Made by a program: the position numbers and the translations under genes
Shown: one piece after another, positions 10,601 to 21,703 of the stretch
Layout: every line of letters begins with the position of its first letter
Numbering within the stretch: position 1 is the stretch's first letter
Assembly: GCA_022410635.1 (NCBI GenBank)
Contig: JAJVDF010000259.1
Coordinates: 81,151 to 145,150, forward strand
Origin: Tretioscincus oriximinensis
Taxonomy: Eukaryota; Chordata; Lepidosauria; Squamata; Gymnophthalmidae
Reading direction: 5' to 3'
Length of the DNA stretch: 64,000 bases
Notes under the pieces: generated by a model
Seen by the model: the letters and a program-made list of their open reading frames with translations, nothing else
The model's database searches: none
What the model was told of the DNA's origin: nothing

Positions 10601-12160
10601 AGTTCACAGAGGCTGCAGATGCACTAGGACTAAAAACGGAGTGGAAAGCACTTTGAAAATTTCCGAAGNCAATCCAAAGTGAATGCCAAATTCCATGTCT
10701 GTTTCCACTCCTATTCCAGAGTCCCCATAGAACACATGGCGATATTGGAATCCCTCCCATCTAGCTGCAGAGAAAGCCAGTAAAACCTGCTTTTCTGGTC
10801 AGGAAAGGGTGAGAGGCAGCAGCTACTGAGATCAAGGTTGGGTTGGTGCTTCAGTCAGGGAATTTAAAACAAAAGAGCCCCTTGCCCCTGCCTCCTCGCT
10901 CGCCTGGCACTTCTCTTTCTTGTGCTCGAGCACTGGTCCACCCGTCCTCCCGCCCCCCCACTCATGCCCAGTTTCCTCTCACGCCCCCTTTTCATGCAAT
11001 GCTGTCAGCAAATCCTGCATGGAGAACAGCAGCAGTGGTGGCAGATAAAGCAGCAGTAGCCAGGGTTGCCAAGACATTGGGCAGCTGGGGCAGGTCACAC
11101 ATCTCTCANTCCCCGCCACTGCTGCTGCTGCTGCCACCAACACCTTTGTGCCCCCCTCTGCTAGGCTCTTCTCTGTTCCCTTTCTCCCTCCCTCCCTTCC
11201 TGGCTACAAATAAAAATGAGGTCATGGTTGGGATGGTGCACTGCCCAAAAGGACCTGTGCCCAGATCAGGGGTCAGGAGGAAGTGGCAGTAAATGTTACA
11301 TGAGCAGCCATCCAGCCCAGGAACGCCCCCTTGGCTGAGGCAACCGTAACAGCACAGCTCAGAGGGAGTCTGAAGCTGGAGCACCTGCACAAATGAGAAC
11401 GGCTATGGAGAATTCTGNAGCCGGAGTTCAATTAACGCGAATGGCAAAAAATAGCAGCAGCGATGGATTTAGGCGAAGAACTCCGTAGCAGAAACGTGTG
11501 GTATGCGTAATGAGGAAGGTGGGAGCACTTCAAAGTTGTTTTTTATGGTAACAAAATGTGAACAGGGGACATTGGAGCCGCTGTTGCATCTGTTTTAAGG
11601 CGAAGTCCGTGTGCAGCCTGGCAGAATCAGATTCCTTCATCTCTCACTCTTTCAATTTTGCGTCAAAGCTATCTGCACAGCATACCCTTTCTGCTTCCTC
11701 TTTTTGTATGTCACTTCATGGTTTAACAAACAGAGGAACCATTATTTAGCCAGGGAAGCCTAATGGTTTCTCAGGGAGCATATCAGGTGCTGGACAAAAT
11801 AATTCTTTGTGGATCATGCCGCAGGCCAGATCACAAGATTCCAGGGGCCAGATATGCCCCCCGGGTCTTATGTTCTCCACCCCTACTAAATCATCTCTTG
11901 GATGACAGATCTCTATTTTAATATATCTCAAAATGGAGCTTTGTACAGATAAGCTGAGATCCCTTAAGGGTCTATCCTGAGAGAAATACTTTTTAATATT
12001 TTATAACTATTAAGAATCAGGTAAATTACAGCAGATAAGCTAAAATTTCTTCTTTGATACATCTATTAAAGCTGTCCTACCTGAAGATAGATGTGTGACC
12101 ATTTCAACCCCCCTCCCCATATTTATTGCATGGATTAATTGTTACTGGTTTGAGATTAGT
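10601..12160. other. Unassigned; GC-richer block at 10,850-11,470
   Basis: Bases 10,850-11,470 are GC-richer with CTG/GCA runs, and a 149-codon plus-strand frame crosses them. The translation is proline/serine-rich and low-complexity, and I see no splice or protein signature. It could be a decayed TIR element ('cagggttgcc' at about 11,061) rather than a gene. Confidence 0.3.
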
Positions 12161-12164
12161 ACAT

Positions 12165-12437
12165 GAATGTCTCAGTCGCTAAGAAGATGGTCTTCCATCT
12201 GGGGGATTGGGTTTTGAAGCCCTGTGAGCGTCTTCCATTAGCCTGCAGCTTTAGCCAACTAAGCTATTCAAAAGAGATCCGAATTTGTAATTTGCATATC
12301 AATTAGATAAATGAGTACCATCATTAACTTGATGGGGAAGATAGAATAAGATATAAGTCTTCGGGCAAAAATGAACCCTGTAAGGCGCTCTGGAAAAGAT
12401 AGGGGTATAAAAACTCAATTCTTATTCTTATTTTGAG
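12165..12437 (+). mobile_element. tRNA-derived SINE with pyrimidine tail (family S2)
   Basis: A tRNA-like head includes the B-box-like 'gggttttgaagccct'. The body then reads 'agccaactaagctattc', 'ttgatggggaagatagaa' and 'agtcttcgggcaaaaatg', with a pyrimidine-rich tail. It belongs with the copies at 61.4, 62.1 and 63.2 kb but is more diverged. Confidence 0.7.
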
Positions 12438-12439
12438 GG

Positions 12440-13752
12440 TCACTGATGTATCCGGCTTTGCTTGAATATTTGGAATATATCAATCAGGATGTGTTTTTCA
12501 GAACAGGAACATCATTGAAGATGTGGTTCCTGGAGCCAAGAACAGGAAATGACATCCTGGAACTGGAAATGTAAAAATCACTGTACGAGGTATGCAGGAC
12601 GAGAATTCATGTACTTCGTACAAAGAGGATATTTAGTTTCAGAGGGTTATTGCCTTGGTGGGTCGAAGATTTGCTATAATTGAAGGATAGCAACTGAGCT
12701 ATCTTGTGACAGCAACATTGTTCCTTAGCTTAGCTCCCTGTATTGCTGAGCATATTTCCAAAAAGCTATTGATTCTATTGAGACTTGTCTTCATTTCTGT
12801 CTCCCAGGAGCCGGTCCCCAACAGTATGGCAATCCTAGAGAATTATCAACTTTGATGCTGGAGGTGATATTCAATCATAATGACAAGTCGTCATTGAACA
12901 AAGTAGGTTTGCTCATCTTGACTGTAATTTCCTTAATTAGAATAATGCCAAAGGAGTGACATACCAGATCTTATCTCTAAGCCAAACTAAAATAACTTCA
13001 TTGCATAATAAAGGACTTTTAATTCAACTTTGAGAGTTAATTTAATTTCAAAAAAAGATTGCCTTATGGAACTCAAATGTTTAGTAGTTAGATAAAAGAA
13101 GTACATATCATAAGAAGTGGAATTCCCTCCCCCAAATTCTATACTCCTGGTCATCAATCTCATGCATCCCCATACTGGTGTAAAACAAATGGCACCATCT
13201 TGTCTACTAATTGCTCAGGCTTCTAGTAGTACATTTTAGTGATCTGTATTGTTTTATGAAAAAGCTTGAAAGGCACAGGATTCACACAGTCCACCACCCA
13301 TTGAGCCAACATTACACCATGGACACTATGGAAAATACATACACTTCTTATTTACAATTTAGGTAAAATGGGCTAAGTCTTCAATCACTGATGGCCCACA
13401 AACACTCCATCTTTCTTAATAAGGTAGGCTGGTGGTATATCCCATACTTCACCATGGAATCAATTAGTTCATAGGTAAATTGTTTCTTTAACTGATGGGG
13501 CATTTTGGAGGCTAAGTATTTTTCAGACTGGAAAATAGATTCTGTACAAGCTAAACATTTTAAAGATTTTAAGTTAGAGAGATTAGTAATGTCATTTTGT
13601 GTACTAATATTCATCACACACTGCTTAAAGACACACTGCTGTTTTGACTATAAGTTACATTCCTCAATTATAGTATGTTTGGGCCCTCTTTTACAAAATG
13701 TCACCCAGAACACGGATGACATAATGGGTAGCCTTCTTTTTAGTTAAGGCTG
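12440..13752. other. Unassigned AT-rich intergenic sequence
   Basis: Nothing recognised. Open frames are short and lack motifs. Confidence 0.35.
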
Positions 13753-14010
13753 AATCANAGAATCATGGAGTTGGAAGGGTCCCCCGGGGTCTTTCGTTCC
13801 AAGCCCTTGCTCAATTCAAGATTCACTAAACCATCCCAGACAGATGACTGTCCAGGCTCTGTTTGAAGACTTCCAGTGAAGGAGAACTCACCAGCTCCTG
13901 TCGCAAACTGTTCCACTGGTTTATTACCTGTACTGTCAGAAAGTTTTTTCTAATATCCTAATCTAAATCTACTTCCTTGCAGTTTCATCCCTTTATTTCT
14001 AATCCTTTCT
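13753..14010 (-). mobile_element. CR1 LINE 3' end, minus strand
   Basis: It starts with 'agaatcatggagttggaag', then 'cagacagatgactgtcca', 'gcaaactgttccactg' and 'gtcagaaagttttttcta'. This is the antisense of the CR1 ORF2 C-terminus and 3' UTR, collinear with 35.02-35.28 kb. Confidence 0.8.
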
Positions 14011-15929
14011 GTTTGATTTAGTAAAGCTTTTATTGAACTGAGTGAGGAGTTTGTAAAGGGATAAATGTTTTTATTTTTGGATCTTCTCTATGCTCCTGTA
14101 ATTTGATTTGATATGTTCAAACAATTAATCAATAAATAATATTTTACTATAATTTAAGTAAATTCTTAATCATACAATATTGTTATTACCCCTTGCTCCT
14201 TCCCCTACCTCAAGCAGATAAAGTTTCCAATATATTTACATCAAATATAAATTTTACTCATAAATTTTCCTCTAGCATGTCTAGGCATAACATAATTATC
14301 TTCAAGTCCAGCATATCTGACAAACCTGTCTTCCTTACTTCTTTTGCAGTCAAGCCTAAATATGCATACCATTGAGTTGTTACCAAGTCAAATTTATATT
14401 GTCCTAATATTTAATCAAACCAATTAAATTTTGTCCAACAACTTTTGTCCTTTCATTGTTTTGCTATTGTAGCCAGCATTGCAGTTAACATATTTTCCAT
14501 TAAATACCTTTGCTTTTCTCAAATAATATGATTATTGTAAATTTGAGAGAGTCAGTTGTGGGGAACATCCATGGTCCTGTTTACACAGATGTTGGAAATA
14601 TCTGTTATCTAGGGTCATTTTATGTTTCTCTACAAGCAGATCCAGGCAGAAACATCAACATTGGGTAATAAATGTGCATTTAAGATCTGATGTTTATATT
14701 GCTGCAGATAGAGATGGAATGTGCAAATGACCAGAGCAACAGAAAGCACCATTATGGATGTCCTACTAAGATGTCTTTAAACCATTTGCAGTTCAACTTT
14801 ATGGTCCTTTCAAAGCTCAACACTGGTAGGCATCATGTTTTAGTTTAATGTGGAAGTGAATAAAAAAAAATCTATTTTGACTCCTACTTTGTTAAAAAAG
14901 CAAGCTTCACTTGAATGACTGGCTTAAAAACAGAATCAGTTTCCTCAAACAAGGATGATCAAGAAGATCTACTGTAGAAACAATGACACATCCAGTGGAA
15001 TAGCATCATTTGCCCACAAACTCCCTTTGTGATTGTATCACTTTGGCATGATAATGAAAAAATCAGAGTAGCAAATGTTTGGGGTTTCATCTCCTTTGTC
15101 CTCCCAAATAAAGCATTAAGTGCATGATGCAACCCTGTGCATGCCACAGAATGTAATATTTGACAGATCATGCCATACTTTTTTGGTATTGCTGACATAC
15201 TTTTATGTAGATTTACTATGTTAGGTCTGGCATATGCTGTGAATTTTGCAGACAATCCATGATTTTCATGAAACACTGACTTCCAGTTTGAAAAAGCAAA
15301 GGTTCATGATTTTTGTAATAGCAAGTTTTGGATTGGGGTGCAGGGCAGAGGTGGGATTTGGATGGGAGGCACAGTTAGGTTGCATGAGGCCAGCATTGGG
15401 CTGAAGTGAACAGGACTATAAATTGTGTCTTTTGGGGGGGGACTTTTACATTATGGCAACATAATTCATATCATTTCAAATGTGAACATATATTCATGTG
15501 CAGACAGGATTCCCCATTACCCAGCAATGAGTAGCTGCCCTGAGACCCTACCTAAGGTGTCTTTGGGGCATAATGGAGACACTTGGGGAAATTCTGCATT
15601 GGCTAGTCTACTGGATCAACAAGTACATTAGGTACCTCTCTTCCATACATTGGTACAATCTGAGGGAGACCTAGACTGCACTAGTGTACAACAGGGATGT
15701 CCCTAATATACTTGCTCGTTCAGTATACTGGCCAATGAGAATCTCCCCAAAGAGCTTTTCGGAGATCCTTGATGAATTGGTCAGTGCATGTTTGGAATTT
15801 TATTATAGAAAACAATTAGAGATGAACCAGGACTTCCAATCAAGAGAAATTAATGCCACATTTTTTTGCTGCAAACATCCTTGGGTGTTGTGCACATGAT
15901 TTTTTTCTACATGATTCATTGCACAATGA
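14011..15929. other. Unassigned intergenic sequence
   Basis: AT-rich. A 105-codon minus-strand frame (14,959-15,276) has no motif I can name, and its codon use looks random. Confidence 0.3.
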
Positions 15930-15959
15930 GGATGTCACAGGCCCAAGCGCTAAGTGTTT

Positions 15960-16185
15960 TTTGATAGTTGACCCGCAATGAATGCCTTTTTTCCCAGAAC
16001 AAACTATTGCTCAGATATTCAGGTTGTTGCGAGTAGAAAAAATTATCTGCACTGCGACGAGATCAATGAGTGATGTTATGGAACTGGGGCATTAGTCACA
16101 GAATATACATGTTTGTTGTGCATGGATATGTGATTGCTATATTCCGGATTACAACAATGTAGCGGATTTTAAGTCGTGGTGCATC
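15960..16185. mobile_element. TIR element family A, second copy
   Basis: Segments such as 'gatcaatgagtgatgttatgg', 'aacaaactattgctcag' and 'gattgctatattcc' match the reverse complement of 1.10-1.43 kb. The left boundary is unclear. Confidence 0.5.
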
Positions 16186-16329
16186 TCCTATTAAAAGATT
16201 TCAATAGGCATGCTTTTCAACCTGGCCTTTACCCTGCCTACTGCAAGATTGTTTTCACTGATACATTTTGTTTCATTCTTTATAATAAATGCAGTATGAA
16301 ACTCTTGGGAAGGTCATCAGGGGATTTTA

Positions 16330-16470
16330 AAAAAATCATTCATTCATTTAGTTTGTTTATATATATCAGCTTTCTAACAAATTATTTAAGGCAGTTTACA
16401 AAAACCATGAAAAACACAATACTAAGTAATACAATGTAAATCAAAACAAATAACGCATTGTACAATTAAA
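16330..16470 (-). mobile_element. L2-type LINE tail, minus strand
   Basis: 'tttgtttatatatatcagc' then 'caaattatttaaggcagtttac' and A-rich sequence match the antisense L2 tail. Only a short, decayed piece remains. Confidence 0.45.
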
Positions 16471-16849
16471 TATAGAAACAATACATTATAAAATTACATA
16501 CGCTTTATAAATTTAAACAAAACCTTGGGTGAGAGCAGAATAACAACCCCAGTTCTCCTGGTCAAATATAGCTGAAACTCTTATACCTCAGAGAAGGGCA
16601 GGGCACAGTAGAAACACCAGTTCTCCATCTCTCCTGATGATACCCAACTCTATTGTGCGGTTCCTTCTGAGTCAAATGAGGCAATTGAGATGATGAACAC
16701 TGCCTAGAGGCAGTAATGGGGCTGCTGTAGAGCAATAAATTAAAAAACGAATCCAGAAAAGGCAGAGCTGTTGTATGAATCCAGATATTTAGGGGGTTGG
16801 GGTCCCTACATGAATGGCAGAGTTGCTAAGAACCGGTATATATAGGGTT

Positions 16850-17140
16850 ATTGCAGAAAAACTGTAATGGGTGGATAGTTTGGGGGAGAAACTGCAAAAG
16901 TGAAAAGTGAAGGAATGTCATACTGACAGCAAACTAGCCAATAATTTTTAGGAGGAGGGACTACTGTACTTCCTCTTGACAACCTGCAAACAAAATGGAT
17001 GATGGGAGAATGTGTCATATGCACAGAAGTCTCATTTGTCAAGAGCTGACAGAACAACAAAGCTCACAATATGCTGTAAAGTTATGAGTGAGGCAAATTA
17101 AAACAATTAAGAGATAAATCGGATTAGCAGTAAATACTGG
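16850..17140 (-). repeat. Unclassified interspersed repeat (family Z), second copy
   Basis: Reverse-complement match to 10.41-10.60 kb. Its left part (16.85-16.97 kb) also matches 18.18-18.30 kb in the same orientation ('gtggatagtttgggggagaa' versus 'atggatagttttagggagaa'). Confidence 0.5.
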
Positions 17141-17149
17141 AATAAACAA

Positions 17150-17400
17150 CTGCCGTATAGATGCCATGATGTGCCCTGCATTATATATATTCTTTAAGAC
17201 AATCCAGAAGCTGGAACAAGTACAGAAAGCCTTAGTACAACTGCTGATAAGACACATGTTGTGTCAGTCTTGAAGGAACTGCTCTGGTTACCAATTTACT
17301 ATGATCCCAATTCAAGGTGTTGCTATTGACATGTAAAGCCCTAAATAAAAGTGAGATGGCGGGCTTCCTAGTGCTACCATTCCAGGATCCCCACAATCAC
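17150..17400 (+). mobile_element. L2-type LINE ORF2 C-terminal relic
   Basis: Frame-shifted translation gives KLEQVQKALVQLL, then LLWLP and FKVLLLTCKALNKS. These correspond to the L2 ORF2 C-terminal pattern (LEQVQNAAARLL ... LHWLP ... FKVLLLTYKAL). Stop codons and shifts show it is dead. Confidence 0.7.
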
Positions 17401-18179
17401 ATGTGGCAAATCCCTCATAATCAGTGTATTATACTGTGGGGAATATCTGGATGCACTCCGTTGTCTTGCTATGTGTATTGTCCACATCAGAAGCAAATCA
17501 ATCTAGGGTGAAAGGAAGGGGATTAGGAAGGAATACAGGCAAACATTGGAGAGCCAGGAGGAAATGTAAGGGAAAAGGGATTTCCCATATCCTTATTTTA
17601 AAAAAAAACATTAACATAATTCCTCAAGCATAGACTAAGATACCTTTGAGTTATTTATTAATATTTAAAGACATTTTTGGCATCAGACAAGGAGCATAAT
17701 TCTTGAAAAGAGCTGACAGCAGAATACATTTGTTAACTAGAAAGGTGTGTCAAAGCTTTGCCAAAAGAAACAAGAGTATTGAAAAAGCATTTGCAAGCAT
17801 TATATATCTGGTTTCAGTGATGTGGGTTATTTATTGCAAGGAAGAGGAGAATGGGTTGTTTTTTTGGGCTTTGCTGATCACTGTGTTGTCAGTTTGTGCA
17901 CCAAAATGAAGGTTCAGTTGAAAACAATAGTGTCACAGACAGTCATGATTCCTGGGGCTGATGACAAATCCATGTAGTTTTCTTGGCAAGAAAACGGTAT
18001 TTGTTTCCAATTAATAGGTCAGTGTAATCTTCTAGCTATTGTCCTAGGCTGTGGCCAAACAGGGTTGATAATCCACTTGCAAATTTGTGTTGCGTTTGAT
18101 ATAAGCCATCAGATTTCAGGTTTTAGATTTGATTTACCAGACGATTTGGTTTATTGGGGAAAACAGTTGTTAAATTACT
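17401..18179. other. Unassigned intergenic sequence
   Basis: Nothing recognised apart from short open frames on the plus strand. Confidence 0.3.
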
Positions 18180-18300
18180 ATATAGGGAAACTGCAGACAG
18201 ACAGTGATGTATGGATAGTTTTAGGGAGAAACTGTAAGGGTAAAAGGAATTAGATACTGAGAGAAACTATCCAATAGCATTTGGGAGGAGGGACAACCAA
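18180..18300 (-). repeat. Family Z fragment
   Basis: Matches 16.85-16.97 kb in the same orientation through 'tagttttagggagaaactg' and 'ttgggaggagggac'. Confidence 0.45.
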
Positions 18301-18311
18301 AACCCTGCTCC

Positions 18312-18462
18312 TCCTTCTCATTCTTCTTCTCGTTCTTCTTCTTGTTCTTCTTCTCGTTCTTCTTCTCCTTCTTCTTCTCCTTCTTCTTCTTCTCCTTCTT
18401 CTCATTCTCATTCTTTTTTTCTCATTCTCCTTCTCCTCCTTCTTCTTCTACTCTTAGTACCC
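18312..18462. repeat. (TTC)n pyrimidine microsatellite
   Basis: About 150 bases of TTC/TTCTCC repeats. It adjoins an antisense L2 tail that itself starts with TTTA and ATTC repeats. Confidence 0.9.
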
Positions 18463-18660
18463 CTACTTATTTATTTATTATTTATTTATTCATTCATTCA
18501 TTCATGCATTCATTTATACTTATACCCCGCCCTATACCCAAAGGTTTCAGGGCGGCTAACATTAAACATCAATACAAAATTAAAACAGCATAAAACAATA
18601 TCTAAAAGTTGGAATAGAGATGACATTTCTTTAGCCAAAGCCAGGTATAAGAGGTACTTC
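18463..18660 (-). mobile_element. L2-type LINE 3' end, minus strand
   Basis: A TTTA/ATTC repeat is followed by 'ataccccgccctataccc', 'aaggtttcagggcggcta' and 'ttctttagccaaagccagg', the antisense L2 tail and 3' UTR. Confidence 0.75.
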
Positions 18661-19701
18661 TACTAGTAGTACTCCTACTTCTACTAAACCCAATATCTTA
18701 ATTTTATTCCTAGAAAAACAATAAGCAGATTTACCTGCATGAAAAACTTTGATTTCCATATAGATGTTCCTATATGTTTCAGCCATTAATAGTTCCTCTT
18801 ATGCTACATCACATTGCTTTCTTCAGGTGCTTCTGGAATATTATTAGTGAGAATGGAAGTATTGACTATTGCTAAAGCAATTTTCATTTAAAAACATTGT
18901 TTCAATAGATATGGGGAACATAGTGTTCTGGATTGCTGGCCTCCTGGGTACAATCCAGCCAAAGGCAATCAAGTTTTATTCATGCCCAGATCAATGGGTA
19001 AGAAATGGATAGTTAAGCTCTTGCATCCTAATGATGCTAGCCCAGTGTTGTTGTTTTTTATGGATTTGCTTCCGAGTTGTGCATAATAAAGATTTTATTG
19101 TGTGATCTCAAAATCTTGTTCCTTTTAGGCTGTCAGAGGTCAGCGACAAAGGCATGAGCTTAAGCCATCAGCATGAAAGGATAGATGAAACTGAATTATC
19201 TTGCATGAACCTTGGAACCCTCATCTATAGAAATGCCATTTTAACATTCAAAGTAAATTGACGATGAAGATGACAATTAACAGCTACAGAAAAGAGCATC
19301 TAATGACTGCAAAGACACTATTCTATGTCTTGATTATTTAAAAATTAAAATAATTGTGTAAACTCACTTCTTGCCTTTTTTAGATTATTCTGTTACTAGT
19401 AGAGGATGGCCATTATGAAACCTGAGAATGGAATGGCCATTGAGCAACATCACCACCACCAAATGCACCGGTTCCCCTGCCTGCATTCTGGCCCAGTCAG
19501 GTGCCTCTGCTCTTACCACTGTCACTTTTATGATGATCAGCGAGGCTGCCTGTCAGGGCTGGCTGGGTTACTGCAATCCTTGGTGCCGACCCATGCGTTG
19601 TGTGTATCAGTAAGCAGGGTGGGTTTACAGTGTCTTGCCCAATAGTCTGGCTTCAGGTTGATAAACACTAATTGTGTCTATTTACATCCTAAAGAATGGT
19701 G
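18661..19701. other. Unassigned intergenic sequence
   Basis: At 18,770-18,840 the minus strand carries 'cacctgaagaaagc' and 'gctgaaacatatagg', possibly a much decayed third hammerhead-bearing repeat. Otherwise nothing is recognised. Confidence 0.3.
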
Positions 19702-19706
19702 ATCAC
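19702..19706. repeat. 5-bp target duplication, left copy
   Basis: atcac directly precedes the 5' LTR, and an identical atcac follows the 3' LTR at 22,444-22,448. Five bases is the usual Ty3/gypsy size. Confidence 0.85.
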
Positions 19707-20444
19707 TGTGGCGTCCTCCATTTTGAGGTTTGTGTTTCTTTTATAAACTTAGCAGATATCCCAGAGGGAGGGGGGAAGAGCAGGCCTGGTCAGGGGCGTG
19801 GCTTCCTGGTTCCCTGTTTGGGAGGGGGCATGGCTGGAGGAGCCAGCCAATGGGGCCTCAAGTAGCCGGCTGGTCAGGAGATAAAAGGGAAACTGACCAG
19901 GGCTAGGGGCCTTTCTGTCAGGGACTTGTGGTGTAGCAAGTGGACAGAGGGGTCCGCTTCTGACCTGCCTCAGAGGGAGGGGGTGGAAGTGTATGGTAGC
20001 CTGAAGGAGTCAAAGCTGAGGCTTGACTTGGGCTGGAACAAATAAAGTGACACAGGGCCTGTCTCTTGAAGTGCCTGGAAACTAATGTTGCACTAGCTTG
20101 GTGTGTGTGTGCTTGAGTCAGGCTTACTTGATAAAAGCCGAAGCTTTATTATTCTAATCTTTCTTCTATTCCTTGTTTGTAAGTAATAAACTTGTTATTT
20201 GTTTCATTTCAAACATCTCTCTCTTTCTTTTATTTCTGTAACCACAAAATTAAGCACGCTACTGGTGGGGGCTGTGAATAAAGCCCTCATCCTGAGGTAA
20301 ACTCTGAGGCCTTGTGTAGGCCGGAGGATAGTGCTGTTGCTCCAAGCAGTCGTGGGTGCTGGCTTGGGCAACAGGGTGGATACTGTGGCACCCCTGACTG
20401 TGAGGGTCATCGAATAGTAGGGCCCTCAGGTAGGGGTCGCCACA
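19707..20444 (+). repeat. 5' LTR
   Basis: Runs from tgtggcg to cgccaca. A TATA-like ATAAAAG lies at 19,881-19,887. AATAAA occurs near 20,041 and again further 3', offering polyadenylation signals. The sequence is almost identical to the 3' LTR. Confidence 0.9.
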
Positions 20445-20450
20445 TATTTT

Positions 20451-20470
20451 TGGTGGCAGCGGTGGGATCC
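20451..20470 (+). promoter_or_regulatory. Primer-binding-site candidate
   Basis: TGGTGGCAGCGGTGGGATCC begins six bases after the 5' LTR. TGG at its start and GTGGGAT further in resemble the complement of a tRNA 3' end, with tRNA-Leu the closest I can recall. The tRNA identity is an inference. Confidence 0.55.
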
Positions 20471-20545
20471 GGCAGAAGGATCCAGTGTGGGATCCGGCAG
20501 AAGGATCCAGTGTGGGATAGACTGAAGGATCCAGTGTGGGATCTG
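20464..20545 (+). repeat. ~25-bp tandem repeat in the element leader
   Basis: Three imperfect units containing 'aggatccagtgtgggat' follow directly on the primer-binding site. The first two are identical, and the third has 'agactg' in place of 'ccggcag'. Confidence 0.8.
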
Positions 20546-20863
20546 CCAGCTATCCTGTCATCGTCATTTATAATTGGTGGCAGATTTAGAGGGATCCAAT
20601 AGGATCCACTGCATAGTAGTAGCGTGGTTTAATAGAACCCAATTGGAACTAACAGAGGTACATGAGGTAATTGTACTGGTGTAAGTAGTGTACCTTCTGT
20701 CAAATTGAAAACAGGTTCACGAGGTATAGACTTGGGTATTGTAGTGAATCTGCTTATAACATTTGTTTCTGAGGAGAAAGTTTGTTGTAGGGTGGACAAC
20801 AATTGGAAACAACAACAAAGATAACAGAATTGAGCAATAAGTATCTGTATTTAGTGTTGTTTC

Positions 20864-21502
20864 ATGGAAACTAGAGCCAGGGCCATGGAGAGAACTCAGG
20901 CTGCTGAAGCTGGCAGCGTGGGTGAAATGGAGGGAGCACAGGCTCAGGGGATGGCAGACAAGGAGCTGGCTATCTTGAAATTAAGGTTGGAATACAAAGC
21001 CTTAATGAAGAAGCTTGAAATAGAAGAGAGAATTAAAAGGCTTGAATTAGAAGAAAAAATGAAAACAGGCATATTAATATGGGCTGCCAGTGAATGGGGC
21101 CTAGGAGCCGTTCTTAGTCAGGAGGGGACAGATGGGCAACAACATCCTGTCCTGTTCCTCAGCAAAAAGCTAACTGAGGCAGAAGCCCGTGTACCTACCA
21201 TTGAGTGGGGATGCCTACCCATCATTTGGGCCTTGANGAAACTCTGCCCATACCAGTGGGGCTGGCCCTTCATGCTTCAAGCAGAACATGATTCCTTGTG
21301 CTGGTGTGGAAAGGCTGAGAGAGGTGGTCAAAAACTACAAAAATGGCAGCACTTGTCGGAGGAGAGCCCTGGTGACATCATCCAAGGTGGCCGAGGCCTT
21401 GTCCAGGCGTCCAGGACCAGTGGAGGAGCCGGAGACCAGGACCTGATGGCGGCAACACCCAGAGGAGTGCCTGAGGAACAACCCACATCAGAGGCGTACT
21501 GA
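20864..21502 (+). CDS. Chimeric LTR-element ORF: coiled coil joined to RNase H-like segment
   Basis: This is a 212-codon ORF inside the LTR element. Residues ~30-68 are a charged heptad-like helix rich in K, E, L and I (KLRLEYKALMKKLEIEE), as in the N-terminal region of Gag-like proteins of vertebrate gypsy elements. From ~71 the sequence switches to the RNase H pattern after reverse transcriptase (GLGAVLSQ, HPVLFLSKKL, EWGCLPIIWAL). The family normally has DAS before GLGAVLSQ, but here it reads AAS, so the first catalytic Asp is missing. The Glu of the EWGC segment is kept. About 70 residues of low-complexity sequence follow to the stop. The join removes everything between. An enzymatically active product is unlikely. 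A retained RNA- or capsid-related role for the helix cannot be excluded. One codon contains an N. Confidence 0.7.
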   Translation: METRARAMERTQAAEAGSVGEMEGAQAQGMADKELAILKLRLEYKALMKKLEIEERIKRLELEEKMKTGILIWAASEWGLGAVLSQEGTDGQQHPVLFLSKKLTEAEARVPTIEWGCLPIIWALXKLCPYQWGWPFMLQAEHDSLCWCGKAERGGQKLQKWQHLSEESPGDIIQGGRGLVQASRTSGGAGDQDLMAATPRGVPEEQPTSEAY

Positions 21503-21548
21503 ATCTTCACGGAAGAACTGCCATTTCATCCAGACCCGGACCAGAAGC

Positions 21549-21600
21549 NGCAGGNGCCTCNTTAANNNACNTNGNNCTNNGANNCNCATGAGNNNTNTNN
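21549..21600. other. Cluster of ambiguous bases
   Basis: About half the bases are N. This is an assembly or consensus problem within the 3' internal region of the LTR element, possibly from collapsed copies. Confidence 0.95.
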
Positions 21601-21691
21601 AGACATTTTTATATATTGCGACTCTTACTTTATGCTGCAATTGACCAAGGGCCTTGCTAAAAAGTGGCAAGCCCCTGTGGTCAATCTTGTT

Positions 21692-21703
21692 GGTGGGAGG
21701 AGT
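21692..21703 (+). promoter_or_regulatory. Polypurine tract of the LTR element
   Basis: ggtgggaggagt lies immediately 5' of the 3' LTR, the position expected for plus-strand priming. Confidence 0.7.

Noticed and set aside
14959..15276. 105-codon minus-strand ORF as a transposase fragment
   Set aside because: I could not find a DDE, hAT dimerisation or zinc-finger pattern in its translation.
18770..18840. Minus-strand CCUGAAGAAAGC ... GCUGAAAC as a hammerhead
   Set aside because: Stem II would be only three pairs with a long loop, and stem I is not visible.
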